Source: Sinohyriopsis cumingii (taxonomy: Eukaryota > Mollusca > Bivalvia > Unionida > Unionidae). From it: 64,000 nucleotides of DNA. Of this stretch, positions 41,467-54,700 are shown piece after piece (positions within the stretch are counted from its first letter, which is position 1; every line of letters starts with the position of its first letter). The stretch lies in assembly GCA_028554795.2 (NCBI GenBank), contig CM068835.1, positions 27,716,311 through 27,780,310 of the forward strand, written 5' to 3'. The position numbers were made by a program, and so were the translations under genes. The notes beneath the pieces are model-generated. The model searched no databases. It had not been told where the DNA came from and saw nothing but the letters and a program-made list of their open reading frames with translations.

Positions 41467-42489
41467 GCAGCCAGTTCAGATGTCTGAGTAGTATCTTTTT
41501 CATTTAAGGACTAAGTAGCCTTTGTGTGTGTGTGTGTGCACCTGTGTGTAAAATTTCATGACATTCCTCTAATTAGTTCATGAGGAGTTGCAATAACAAA
41601 CTTGTGCTAACGGCTGACTGGCTTGTGCATATCAGACAACAGTTGACAGATGATGGATGACAGACAACAGGCCATCCCGTAAGCTCCTGTTGTCTCGATT
41701 GGCAGGGTTAAAAATCTGAAAGGTCTTTAAGCCAGTATAATCACCGCCACATTTTGTTAAAATTAAGAGGTTTTTGAGAAGGAGCTGAAAATAGTGTTTC
41801 AAGGAAGGGGTTTCATACAGAACAAATCAAATATCTACGTGAGCGTAGCTTGAAGCATGTGTTTCCCCCTATTTCAAAGGATCTCAAGTTCATCTCATAG
41901 TTTTTTTCTCAGAAGTTGAAAATAGCTATTGTTTACGGACACTGAATAATGAACAACTAATAAATGACAATACCATAAGCTTACAGCTAGAGGAGCAAAA
42001 CAGTTTGTCAACAAATGAGTTGTTTAAACTTCATAATGATTCATCCCAAACACAAACAAAATCAATTAGTGAATTTAGGAAATATCAAGAGACAAAAGAA
42101 CTAAAACAAAAATCTCAATTCATTTTCTCATTAACTTTGACTCCAATATCAAATGAATGAGTGACCATGTTGCAGAATGAACTGCATTAGCTTCATAATG
42201 TTTCATTCTCAGCATAAAAATCCATGAAAAGATTAGAAAATACAAAGCAATGAAAAACCTAACCAAGACCTTTCATGCATATTATCTCTGTCTGTGACCT
42301 TGATAAAAGGACAAAGCAATCACGTCATCGAGTTAATTCTCTTACCTTCAGAATTTATTAATTTCAAGAATAAAATAAAATCCATCAATGGCTATTGTCA
42401 GTACTAGCAAATGCAAAAAACTTGAACCAAATTCTTAATGCAATAAGACCAAAGGATGAGACAAATGTGTTGCTTAATGAATTGTCTCA
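41467..42489. other. Intergenic, possible dispersed-repeat sequence
   Basis: A (GT)n tract at about 41524-41538, then text around 41560-41710 (ttcatgaggagttgcaataa ... gacagacaacaggccatccc) that has the look of a molluscan dispersed repeat. No gene. Confidence 0.4.
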
Positions 42490-43870
42490 GATTCCTGCCA
42501 TACATGATTCATGCCAAATATGCTAATCTATCCATGATTCATGTAAAGTATGAAAATCTATCTGATTCATGCCGAGTATGAGAATCCATCCATGGTTTAA
42601 GCTGGTATGAGAATCTATCCATGATTCATGTCAAGTATGAGAATCTATCTGATTCATGTCAAGTATAAGAATCCATCCATGGTTCATGCTGGTATGAGAA
42701 TCTATCCATGATTCATGTCAAGTATGAGAATCTATCTGATTCATGCCAAGTATGAGAATCCATCCATGGTTCATGCTGGTATGAGAATCTATCCATGATT
42801 CATGTCAAGTATGAGAATCTATCTGATTCATGTCAAGTATAAGAATCCATCCATGGTTCATGCTGGTATGAGAATCTATCCATGATTCATGTCAAGTATG
42901 AGAATCCATCCATGGTTCATGCTGGTATGAGAATCTATCTGTTATTCATACCAAGTATGAGAATCTGATTCATGCCAAGAGTGAGAATCTATCCATCATT
43001 CATGTCAAGTATGAGAATCTATCTGATTCATGCCAAGTATGAGAATATATCCATGATTCATACTAAGTATGTAATCTATCCACTATTCGTGCCAGTATGA
43101 TAATATATCTACGATTCTTGCCAAGTTTGAGAATCTATCTGATTCATGCCAAGTGTGAGAATCTATCCTTGATTCATGCCAAGTGTGAGAATCTAGCCAT
43201 AATGCATAGCAAATGCGAGAATACATGTATATCCATGATTCATACTAAGTATGTAATCTATCCACTATTCGTGCCAGTATGATAATATATCTACGATTCT
43301 TGCCAAGTGTGAGAATCTATTCTTGATTCATGCCAAGTGTGAGAATCTATCCTTGATTCATGCCAAGTGTGAGAATCTATCCTTGATTCATGCCAAGTGT
43401 GAGAATCTAGCCATAATGCATAGCAAATGCGAGAATACATGTATATCCATGATTCATACTAAGTATGTAATCTATCCACTATTCGTGCCAGTATGATAAT
43501 ATATCTACGATTCTTGCCAAGTTTGAGAATCTGATTCATGCCAAGTGTGAGAATCTATTCTTGATTCATGCCAAGTGTGAGAATCTATCCTTGATTCATG
43601 CCAAGTGTGAGAATCTAGCCATAATGCATAGCAAATGCGAGAATACATGTATATCCATGATTCATACTAAGTATGTAATCTATCCACTATTCATGCCAGT
43701 ATGATAATATATCTACAATTCATGCCAAGTTTGAGAACCTAATTCATGTCAAGCATTAGAATCTATCCATGATTCATGTCAGGTATGAGAATCTATCAAT
43801 AATTCATGTCAAGCATGCGAATCTATCTATGAGTCATGCCAGATATGAGCATCTATCTACGATTCATGCC
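42490..43870. repeat. ~30-bp satellite with ~210-bp higher-order unit
   Basis: Roughly 45 diverged copies around gattcatgccaagtatgaga and atctatcc. A longer unit starting ccataatgcatagcaaatgc recurs at about 43197, 43411 and 43618, giving a higher-order period of ~208-213 bp. Confidence 0.93.
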
Positions 43871-44029
43871 TAGTCACTCTCATTTGCGTGTACCTCGTGT
43901 GTACCACAGCAGTCTCATCTGCATGTGATTCATGTAGACTACAGCAGCCAGTCTCATTTGCATGTGATTCATATGTACTACAGCAGTCTCATTTCCAGGC
44001 CAGGTCTTACGATGTGCGGGGCCCAAGGC

Positions 44030-44620
44030 AGCAAAAGCACAATCATTAAAATCTTTTGTTTAAGATGTTACATTGTGAAGTCTGTCAAATACAACCACTC
44101 TCTTATGTTTCTAGATACCCTGCTCCAACAGTATGAATCCACACTTGAAATGAGTTTTAAAAAATGTCCACATTTTCAATGAACTGTCATTATTTTGACA
44201 ACATAGGCAATGTGAAGCATCTGTAAAAAGTCTCTGTCCCAAAGTTAATGCGAAATTAAGCAACCTTTTTGATGTAGCAATGCAGCTGTTAATCACATTG
44301 GCATGCAATTGCAAAAACCTATGCAACATAACAGCAATACCCCATGCAAATCCATGCAACACAATGGCAAAGACTCATGCAAAATAATGGCAACAACCCA
44401 TGCAAATTGACGCTTTTTGCTTTAAGACAATGTATAATAAAAGAAAACCTGTATTTTGAGTATGTATATGGAAATATTTCACTAGTGAAATGTAAATATT
44501 TTGAATTAAGGCAAATAGCAGACCACAGTACAATGTTTCTATTTGTGACAATATAAACGTTTCCACTTGTGATATCTTTCTGCATATCTACTCAAAAACA
44601 GAAATATCCTCTATTTGTGG
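44030..44620. repeat. Dispersed repeat with palindrome, copy 2
   Basis: Related to 33956-34400 (gaagtctgtcaaatacaa, tgcaaattgacgc). It ends in an inverted repeat (about 44453-44490 against 44560-44598) around tttcactagtgaaa. It contains an insertion of diverged atgcaa-type words at about 44290-44410. Confidence 0.5.
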
Positions 44621-44920
44621 TTATTTTTCCTTGACAACAAACCATGCTGTCTTGACAACATACCATGATGTTTAGCAAAGCCTATTATTATCATATGAAT
44701 TTAATTCAAATAGAATTATTTCTGACAATAACTCTCTCAAGTGAATTCCAAAATATAAAATAGGAAATATTTATCTTAACTTGAAATAGTGAATGTTGTT
44801 TTCATTATGATATTTTAATTTTTGTTGCTATTTTTTTTCTTCCTAAATTACTTGCAAGAGCAGCCAATTAGTGTGTGACAGAGGGGTGGTTTATCCAGGC
44901 TTGGTTATTTTCCCTCACAG

Positions 44921-47900
44921 TAAAGATTACATGAAGCTGACATCCAAACTGTAGACAATGCAGAATACACTTTGTACAAACATGATGCAATCAAATAAAA
45001 CAACTAATGGTTCCAATGACCAATTTACCAATCTTATTCAGCGTGGACGTTCAAGTTCTGAAGGGACATCTCTACTAAAGGAACAACCTGAACGCAATGA
45101 CAAGCCCACTAACAAAGATAAGAAAGTGAAGAGAGAGAAGAAGAAAGGCTGGAGAACCAACCAAAGCAAACCTGTTGCTGAAAAGGAAATGAAAACAGAG
45201 CCATATGGTAAACATTTATGATCTGTAGTTTCTGGGTAAAGAAACTAATTACAAAATGTACTTACATCAATATATTTGCATTTCAGGTATCAGTAAGTAG
45301 TTTGTATTTAGTAAGTAGTTTGTATTTAGCTATTAAAAGTAGTATAATTGTTTTAAAAATAGGCAAGCATAAAATACAAAGATGAACATCAAAAGGAAGC
45401 AAAAAATACTTTAAAGTGAAAATTATGAATTCTTTTTCAATCTGATATTTTTATCACATGATGTTTTCAAATACAGTTACAGTGTCACTTTAAAATTAAC
45501 AAGTTGTAGTTCTTACATTAAGCTTCATGGTCACTCATAGTATGAAATGTACAATATTAAATCAGATTTATTTTGGATATATATTGCACCTGATTCTCAC
45601 TGCCCACATTAATGCCATACTTTTATAACCTAGGAAGCAAACATCTGGGTTTATACTTTATGTTTCTGACATTTATTTTTTTTACTAAACATCTATCATT
45701 TAGACTTTTGCATTCCTGACATGTATTGCCATGGTAATACAATCATGGTAAGAAATTCATTTTGTGTTCTATTCCCAGAGATGCTTTGTATTGCCATGGT
45801 AATAGAAGCATGTTAAGAAATTCATGTTGTGTTCTATTCCTCGAATGATAGGTTGCCAAGGTAATACAAGCATGTTAAGAAATACATGTTGTGTTCTATT
45901 CCTCGAGTGATGGGATGTACTGACATGGTAATACAAGCATGGTAAGAAATTCATGTTGTGTTCTATTCCTCGAGTGATGGGATGTACTGACATGGTAATA
46001 CAAGCATGTTAAGAAATACATGTTGTGTTCTATTCCTCGAGTGATGGGATGTACTGACATGGTAATAGAAGCATGTTAAGAAATTCATGTTGTGTTCTAT
46101 TCCTCGAATGATAGGTTGCCATGGTAATACAAGCATGTTAAGAAATATATGTTGTGTTCTATTCCTCTAGTGATGGGATGTACTGACATGGTAATACAAG
46201 CATGGTAAGAAATTCATGCTGTGTTCTATTTATCTAGTGATGGGATGTATTGACATGGTAAGAAATTCATGTCATGTTCTATTCCTCTAGTGATGGGATG
46301 TATTGACATGGTAACACAAGCATGGTAAGAAATTTATGTTGTGTTCTATTCTTCTAGTGATAGGTTTTTCTCCACTCAGCAAAGTTGGCCAGGCTCTTGT
46401 AGTAATCAGTCTTTGTCTGTCAATCTGATAAAAATTTGGTAACTTGACTGGGAATTTTGTTGGATTTAAACCAATTTTGCATCCAGCTTTATTTTGACAA
46501 AACCTTAAAAGAATTTTATTTTCATCCATCAAATGTTTTTAGTTAGTCAAGTTATGACCTTCAGTTAGTCAAGTTATGACCTTAAGTTAGTCAAGTTATG
46601 ACCTTCAATTAGTCAAGTTATGATCTTCAATTTATCATTCTCATAACTTTCACTTCTGCAGCTCAACTTAACCCAGTTGACTAAATGTTTGGTATGCAGT
46701 TCTATCTTGATGAGCCATTGGACAAGTTACATTTTTAACATTTCCTGATGTCATTTACTTATGCCCTCTGACTGTATATGTTCCTCTTTATGGCATTTCC
46801 TGAGATCATTTACTGGAGTTATACCCCCTGATTGTCTATCTTCCTTATTCCGGTTTCAGCTGCACTAATTTAAGGTTTGCTGCATTTCAGCCAAACATGT
46901 TTTATGGCCTTATAATCCTTATGAAATCTTTAGTCAGTTTGGCATTCTGTGACATCATTTACAGGAGTCTGACTGGCATTATTCCATGGCATCCTATAAA
47001 GGAATTATGGCCCACTGATTTCCACGGCTTAAAATTTGGACTTCAACCCAATTTGGTAAGCAGCTTAGTAATGAGACCTTGTAATAGCTCTCTACATTAT
47101 AATTTGGAAGATTTATAGCCCCCTGATAACCTGTTTTCTTGACTTTGATTTCAGCAACGATGCTTTAACAAGGGTTATTGGATTCAACTAAATTTGGTGT
47201 GCAAGGTTTATAATGATGTGACATGGAAGGATTTTGATTTCTACTATTTCATGTCATTATTTAGAAGAGTTATACCCCCTGAATGCCCACTTTCACAACT
47301 TCATTCCTCAGTTTAAGACCCTTTACAAGGCATCCATTATTAGCAACTCTAGTTAAGGTTGTTATGAAGTCAAATTGTTGTAATTTGTTCAGACAGATCA
47401 GCATGTTCATACATGTCTTTAGTACTCTGTATATGTACAGATATGCCTCCAAAAGACCCATTCCAAGCAGACCAAAACTTATTTTTCTATTTTTTCCAGC
47501 TACAGTTGCACAAGGATTTAACAATGTAAGTACTGCCAACAAACCCATGGACACAGCTTCTTCAACAATGGGAGATAACTCTATACCTCCAAGAGGTGAA
47601 AGGACGTTTGTAAATAGCCCTACACAAGCTCCTGCTGTTGGGACCTCCATTTCAGATCAGGTGAAGGAAATAGATTTGTCCCAGGTTGGCGATGACATCA
47701 TGTTAATTAGGGAACAAACAAGCCAACTAAACAGACTGGAACAATCCATAAGTCAGATGATTAAATGCGGCCAACAGAGTTGTAAGAAAGAATGAATAAT
47801 GAAAACATCAAAGTATTCTGGACATGTTACAAAGTCCTGAAACAAAGTTTCCTCAAACTTTAGTTTTTCAGTTGCATCTGACAATATGTTTTCATAAACA

Positions 47901-47963
47901 TCATTCTTTCATGTATATGGATAATTTCTGGAAAAAATTATGAAAAACATCGCTTGCAATAAA
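44921..47963 (+). CDS. Two-exon host gene, unknown, basic/coiled-coil protein
   Basis: Two coding exons join in phase: 44958-45207 (donor ATATG then GTAAAC, phase 1) and 47500-47795 (acceptor TATTTTTTCCAG), giving 181 residues. Exon 1 follows a good acceptor at 44920 (TTATTTTCCCTCACAG), so a 5' non-coding exon probably lies upstream. The N-terminal half is disordered and very basic (KDKKVKREKKKGWR, nuclear-localisation-like); the C-terminus is helical and coiled-coil-like (DIMLIREQTSQLNRLEQSIS). A poly(A) signal AATAAA is at 47958. No family recognised. A 7-codon uORF (44931-44954) ends 3 bases before the start codon. Confidence 0.55.
44958..45207 (+). CDS. Exon 1 (coding) of the unknown host gene
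   Basis: Encodes residues 1-83 plus one base. The in-frame TAG just upstream supports the Met at 44958 as the start, if the acceptor at 44920 is used. Confidence 0.55.
45715..46370. repeat. ~66-bp satellite, about 10 copies, in the intron
   Basis: Unit around aagaaattcatgttgtgttc and tattcctcgagtgatgggat. It lies in the single intron of the unknown gene. Minus-strand ORFs across it are artefacts. Confidence 0.92.
46547..46640. repeat. ~22-bp tandem repeat, 4 copies
   Basis: cagttagtcaagttatgacc and variants. Confidence 0.85.
46690..47285. repeat. Diverged ~230-bp repeat in the intron
   Basis: Three loosely similar stretches, each with a tcatttac(ag/tg)gagt word followed in two of them by tataccccctga. 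This resembles the widely dispersed molluscan repeat with a GGGGGTATAACTC word on the other strand. Heavily diverged. Confidence 0.4.
47500..47795 (+). CDS. Terminal exon of the unknown host gene
   Basis: Starts after a strong pyrimidine tract and CAG. Encodes a Ser/Thr/Pro-rich linker, then a ~40-residue helix and a short Cys/Lys tail ending CGQQSCKKE. Confidence 0.6.
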
Positions 47964-48029
47964 GTATCATTTACTGTACCAAGTCAACTTTCTTTGAATT
48001 AACAATTTACCATGTTAAAAACAAAACCA

Positions 48030-48700
48030 GTTTTAGTTTCACCTATGAAAGCAAGTAAGATGTAGAGATAGAAATCAAGTGAGATAAAAGGATGAACATG
48101 TATGCAAGTATGACACAGAGATATAATTCAAGTGAGATAAAGGGATGAACAGGTATGCAAGTAAGATGTAGAGATAGAAATCAGATGAGATAAGGGATGA
48201 ACAGGTATGCAAGTAAGATGTAGAGGTAGAAATGAAGTGAGTTCAATGGATGAACATGTATGCAAAAAAGATGTAGAGATTGAAATCATGTGAGATCAAG
48301 GGATGAACATGTATGCAAATATAATATAGATATAAATCAAGTGAGATAAAGGGATGGACATATATACAAGTATGATGTAGAGATAGAAATCAATTGAGGT
48401 CAAGAGATGAACATGTATGCAAGTAAGATGTAGAGATAGAAATCAAGTGAGATAAAGGCATGAAAATGTATGCAATTAAGATGTAGAGATAGAAATCAAA
48501 TGAGTTCAAGGGATGAACATGTATGCAAATATGATGTAGATATAAATCAAGTGAGATAAAGGGATGAACGTGTATGTAAGTAAGATGTAGAGGTAGAAAT
48601 CAAGTGAGATAAAGGCATGAAAATGTATGCAATTAAGATGTAGAGACAGAAATCATTTGAGATAAAGGGAAGAACATGTATGCAAAGGCTTTGGCAGTGG
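48030..48700. repeat. ~53-bp satellite, about 12 copies
   Basis: Unit around gtatgcaagtaagatgtaga and gatagaaatcaagtgagata, directly downstream of the poly(A) site of the unknown gene. Confidence 0.92.
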
Positions 48701-48974
48701 CATTTAAGTAGGTAATTTTTGTTATAACCTGTGGGCAAAGTTTTGTGGCTGTCATACAGTTGAGGCACCATGTTTCACGGGATACTTGTATTATTAAAAC
48801 AAGGTGTTCAAAGTAGCATACTAATACATATTTGTAGATCATTCCTACAACAACACGTCAAACTCATGTCCCCAACAAAACTCTTTTATACAAATTTAAA
48901 AACTTTTGTATCTCTTCCCATATAAATCTTAATTTCCTTGCATTAACTTAATTACTGAAACAAATTCTCAATTA

Positions 48975-50190
48975 AGGAGTCATGAATAATGTAAACATTA
49001 GGACTATCCCCTTTAAGGAGCCATGACTAATGTAAACATTAGGACTATCCCCTTTAAGGAGCCATGACTAATGTAAACATTAGGACTATCCATTTAAGAA
49101 GCCATAACTAATGTAAACATTAGGACTATCCCTTTTATGGATCCATGACTAGTGTAAATATTAGGACTATCCCATGTAAGGAGCTATGACTAATGTAAAC
49201 ATTAGGACTATCCCCTTTAAGAAGCTATTACTTATGTGAACATTAGGACTATCCTCTTTAAGGAGCTATTACTTATGTAAACATTAGGACTATCCCCTTT
49301 AAGGAGCTATGACTAATGTAAACATTAGGACCATCCCCTTTAAGGAGCTATTACTTATGTAAACATTAGGACTATCCCCTTTAAGGAGCTTTGACTAATG
49401 TAAACATTAGGACTATCCCCTTTAAGGAGCTATTACTTATGTAAACATTAGGAATATCCCTTTTAAGGAGTCATGACTAATGTAAACATTAGGACTATCC
49501 CCTTTAAGAAGCCATGACTAATGTAAACATTAGGACTATCCCCTTTAAGGAGCCATGACTAATGTAAACATTAGGACAATCCCCTTTAAGGGGCCATGAC
49601 TAAATGTAAAGATTAGGACTATCCCTTTTATGGAGCCATGACTAATGTAAATAGTAGGACTATCCCCTTTAAGGAGCCATGACTAATGTAAACATTAGGA
49701 CTATCCCCTTTAAAAAGCCATGACTAAATGTAAACATAGGACTATCCCCTTTATGGAGCTATGACTAATGTAAACGTTAGGACTATTCCCTTTAAGGAGC
49801 TATTACTTACATAAACATTAGGAATGTCCCTTTTACGGAACAATGACTAAATGTAAACATTAGGATTATCCCCTTTATGAAGCCATGACTAATGTAAACA
49901 TTAGGACTATCCCCTTTATGGAGCCATAAGTAAATGCAAACATTAGGACTATCCCCTTTAAGGAGCTATAACTTATGCAAACATTAGGACTATCCCTTTT
50001 AAGGAGCTGTGACCAATGTAAACATTAGGGCCATCCCCTTTAAGGAGCCATGACTAAATGCAAATATTAGGACTATCCCCTTTAAGGAGCCATGACTAGT
50101 GTAAATATTAGGACCATCCCCTTTAAGGAGACATGACTAATGTAATCATTAGGACTATCCCCTTTAAGAAGCCATGACTAAATGTAAACA
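48975..50190. repeat. ~42-bp satellite, about 29 copies
   Basis: Unit around aggagccatgactaatgtaa and acattaggactatccccttt. Length variants of 41-43 bp are interspersed. Confidence 0.95.
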
Positions 50191-50254
50191 TGGCTGTGAG
50201 TTTAGTCTAATACCCCCATTGCAGCAGGGTCATCATGATTGGACCCTGTCCATC

Positions 50255-50385
50255 CTTGTCCTTCCATCCATCTGCATATTCATAAGTCCATCCATCTGTC
50301 CTTCCATCCTTCTGCATATTCATAAATCCATCCATCTGCCCTTCCATCCTTCTGCATATACGCAAGTCCATCCATCCATCCCCAT
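50255..50385. repeat. ~40-bp tandem repeat, 3 copies
   Basis: Unit around ccatctgtccttccatcctt. No gene. Confidence 0.85.
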
Positions 50386-50529
50386 AAAGCTTCTTATCTA
50401 TAATGCTAAAATACCACACAGTGTAACAAGTGAAATTTGGCAGACATATTTGTGTCCATATGTAGATAACCTAATTATTTTTTCAAGCCATTTCAAAAAC
50501 TTCAAAAAATGTGTACACATTATTAAACA

Positions 50530-51413
50530 TTCTTAACAAATTCATAAAGCTTTCTTTCTAATCTAAAGAAAAGCCATCCACAAACTTTTTTTTGGGTGAA
50601 GGTGAATGGGCAAGAAACAAATTTTTTTGGCAGAAATTATTTTTCATTTTCAGCTAGTGACCTTGACTTCAGCGTTTGGATTCTAAAATCAATAGGCTTC
50701 TTCCTTGTTCCAAGTGCAATCCATCCACCAAGTTAGTGCAGGTCTGTGATGTTAAACAAAAGTTATTGTGCAAGAAATATTTTTTACTTCTTCCAATTAG
50801 TGACCTTGAACTTTGACCATTTTAACACAAAACTGACAGGCTCTTTACTTGAGAGATCCATCAAAGATTGAGAGAAGCCCATCACACAAAATTTAGTGGC
50901 ATAGACTGAATTTTTAAAAAAATACTTAACTTTTCAATATACACCTCACCTTGGTGGTCAGGGACAAAATTTATTTGGACATGTACTATTAACAATGCCT
51001 TAATGAACAGAAGGATGGCTGGATAAGAAATGGTTTAATATTCCTGGGCTCTCTTGTAATACAGTATAATGTAATAAATAAAACTTTCCATTTTATTGCG
51101 CATTAATAGAGGTAACTCAAACGGAAATTAATTAAAAGGTTATATACCGTTTGACATATACATGTTTGCTATGGTACCATTACATATCGGACTTGGGTAC
51201 ATAAATATATTTACTGACTATGCACCCATGGCTAATTTTTACCAGCACAGAGCCAAAATGGGCTGCATTCAATTAAATGCACTAAAGTATTCTGGAATCT
51301 TTGCTATAAGACAACCATGGTAAATTTTATTGCTTGAGAACTATCCTAGGAAAAGGAAAGTACTCAAATTAAAATAAAGTCTAATTTGGTAATGTGTGCA
51401 ATGAATATGCAGT
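50530..51413. other. Intergenic, dispersed-repeat-like
   Basis: Contains agtgaccttgac and agtgaccttgaactttgacc at about 50656 and 50801, words typical of widely dispersed bivalve repeats. It also includes TTTATT at about 51092 and 51326, possible poly(A) signals (AATAAA on the minus strand) for the METTL25-like gene. Confidence 0.4.
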
Positions 51414-51425
51414 ACCAGAAGAAAG

Positions 51426-51681
51426 TTGTTGTTGTTGTTGTCGTAGGGTTTAACGCCATTTTTTAGCACACAAAAGGCTATACATGGCGGCCAGTATTAA
51501 TGGTGGAGGAAGAACCCGGGAAATCCCCTGGAAAGAACCACCGGCCCTCGAGAAGCTACTGGTAAGCTTTCTCACATACCCACATTGGCCAAATCTGAGA
51601 CTCGAACCCAAGCAGACAGAGGCGATATGGCAGTGATCCATAATGGAGAGCGCTTTAGACCACTTGGCTACTTGGGGCCCC
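51426..51681 (-). mobile_element. tRNA-derived SINE, copy 2, in a 3' UTR
   Basis: Same family as 10344-10594: tRNA-like head at the right (minus-strand start), tail with (CAA)n at the left. Flanking duplications accagaagaaag (51414-51425) and accagaagatag (51682-51693) are 11/12 identical. It lies 12-24 bases downstream of the METTL25-like stop codon in the sense orientation, so it is part of that gene's 3' UTR. Confidence 0.88.
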
Positions 51682-51704
51682 ACCAGAAGATAGTACAATC
51701 TGGA

Positions 51705-51797
51705 CTAAATGCTCTTCTTCACAGTAACTATGCCGTAACATCTTGGAGACATGACAGGATCAAATAGCTGCACCAAATGTACATCTGCAACATTTTC
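51705..51797 (-). CDS. METTL25-like terminal exon
   Basis: 30 codons plus TAG; begins after TTTTTCAG, phase 0. Encodes VHLVQLFDPVMSPRCYGIVT, the conserved C-terminal end of the family. Confidence 0.75.
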   Translation of the reverse strand, partial: ENVADVHLVQLFDPVMSPRCYGIVTVKKSI

Positions 51798-54700
51798 CTG
51801 AAAAATAAATAGACAATTTTATGAAACTAATTTGGGTTAGTGAAAACTCTGCTTCATGTATATTTCAATATTACAGGTTGATCCATTTTTACGTGTGGTG
51901 TAACAATTTTCATGGTTGCTTCAGGCTACCAATTTTATGATCCTTCAAAATACCAATTTTACGATTCTTCAAAATACCAATTTTATGATCCTTCAAACTA
52001 CCAATTTTACAATCCAACAAACTAATAATTTTATGATCCTTCAAACATCCACTTTATGATCCTTCCAACTAATAATTTTACAATCATTTCAAAATACCAA
52101 TTTTACGATCCTTCCAACTACCAATTTACAACCCTTCACACTACCAATTTGTATGATCCTTCAAGCTACCAATTTTACAATCCTTCAAACTACCAATCTA
52201 CACTCCTTCAAAATACTAATTTTACAATCCTTCTAATATTCAATTTCACAATCCTTCAGGCTACCAATTTACAATCCTTCAAACTACTAATTTACAATCT
52301 TTCAAACTACCAATTTTAAGAATCCAACAAACCACCCATTTTACGATCCAACAACTTTTTTTTTTACTATTAAAGAAATCAGACAAATGGAAGACATCTA
52401 GTTGTACTCATGAAAAAATAAATTTAAAAAAATGAACTATGAAAACTGATACCCATGAAAAATAAATAAATCCACATTAACTAGCGTGATTTTATTATTC
52501 CTACAATCTTGACTGCAGCCAAATCCAATTGGAAAGTCATTTCAACTAGCATCAGATCGATCACTCCAATATTGTCCAGTTAGTTTATGGCAACATAACA
52601 TAACACAAGAATTTTACTTTCTTAATCGACATTTGGTAATGGTTCATGTCTGCCACTTTGAAGACCACTCATGGTTGTAAAAAGTAAGCAAACATGTTAA
52701 ACGTGAGGACAAAAGCCTTAGGATTGGTAATATAGTCATTTCCTGACAAAAGCCTCATGATTCTTAATATAGTCATTTCCTGACAAAAGCCTCATGATTC
52801 GTAATATAGTTATTTCCTGACAATAATGTCAATGCATATGTTTATTAATTTAGAGTACTACATGAAAAACAGACTGAGGCAAAGCTTAAAGAAATATAGT
52901 AATGAAACCATTACCCACAAGAATTTATCAATGATAACTTTATATGGTGAATTCTTTGAGTCCTGAAATACTGATGATGATGATGATGATGATGATAATA
53001 AAAGCAACCACAACAACAATAACAAAAACATCAATACAAATAATAATAATAATAATAATAACAATAATAACAAGAAAAACAATGATAATGGTATTTGGTG
53101 CAAGGTACTTGTTTAGAATCAAGTTTAAAAGGTCAACTTGCATTCTGATGTCACTTCTGTGGAGTTATAATTTCACTAGAAAATAGACTGAACATTGTGT
53201 AGAGAATAATGCATTTTCACACTGAAGAGGAGGTGAAAGTCACTTACATCAGTTAACTGCAATGAATACATTTTTTAAAACATTTTTTATAGTACAAAGT
53301 AAAATTAGGTGATAATAACGTACCTGCTCCAGCAGATAGCAGACCCTATCCAGCAGAATGATGGCCTCAATACATGGAGCAAGCGTTGCACGCAATTGGA
53401 AGAAGGCTGCCAGCTTCTGTCTCATGTGTCCATATTTTTCCAGGTACCCATCTATCAGGTGGGTGCTAATCTGAGGAGACAAGGAATTTGTTTGAAATCT
53501 ATAAGGATATGCACATCAATTGCTGAGAATACCAATAGAAGCTGCACAATATACTCCAGAATTCAGTTTTACTGAAATCTTAAATGGAAAGTTTTGATTA
53601 GCTATCTTAGTTTTTAGTTGGCTATAATTAAATTTTTAGTTAATATTCAGCAGGAATAAAATATCTAAATATACTCAGATTATCTTGAATTCTCTTGAGA
53701 AGAATTTAGTTTCAGAACTGGAGAAAAGTTGGGGACTTTAAATTCTTTTTTCTTTAAACTCTTTTTCAAATAATAAGTTTCTCAAAAAGTCAGTGTCAGA
53801 AAGTCAACTAAGTGCAAACCCCAAATGACAAAGAAGAACAGACAGATGGCATATCCGATAGAATCTACCAATCCATGAAGCTGGAATGGCTTTGCAATGA
53901 GGCCAATAACAGACTATGGACAGACCTTATCTTGGGGTATTTTGAGTCTCTGGAAGACTGTTTGTGGAATGGCTTTGCAATGAGGCCAATAACAGACTAT
54001 GGACAGACCTTATCTTGGGGTATTTTGAGTCTCTGGAAGACTGTTTGTGGAATGGCTTTGCAATGCGGCCAATAAAAGTATAAGGACAGACCTTATCTTG
54101 GGGTATTTTGAGTCTCTGGAAGGCTGTTTGAATGTATTGGTATATGTCATCACACTGCTGAGTCAGCTTCCGCAGCCCCTTCATCCCATCTGTTGTGTGA
54201 CCAGTTACATCCTGCAGGATGACCTGTAGCAAAGCCCGTGGGAAGAAACTTAATCCCTGAAGCTGAAACAGAGAAAATGGTTGATTTGCATTTTACTAGG
54301 TTTCTATAACCTGTACCTCTGGTGTAAGCTATTCAAAGAGACAGGAACTGGAGTCATAAGTTGAACTCTTGTGCAGAACTTATCAGACCAAGAGTGCAAC
54401 AGGATTAAATTTTTTTTTCCTTTCCATGCAGTAAGCACATGGTCTAGGAATAAAATATTTTGAAATGTGTTCAGTACAAAGAAAACCTGCATAAAGTCAA
54501 GATTTTAATCCAATTTCATTTCCTGTTTACCTACATCTTACGGAAGGATAAATTTATGCAATTAGGTAAAAAGGGTTTCTAATTGTAAAAAGAATTTCAA
54601 GGAATGCTAGGTCTCATATGCTCACTGTGAACAAGAAAAGTGACCTACTTTTGCCCACAATGAATAGTACCTTCCAAGATGAATATACTGATTCAAGTTT

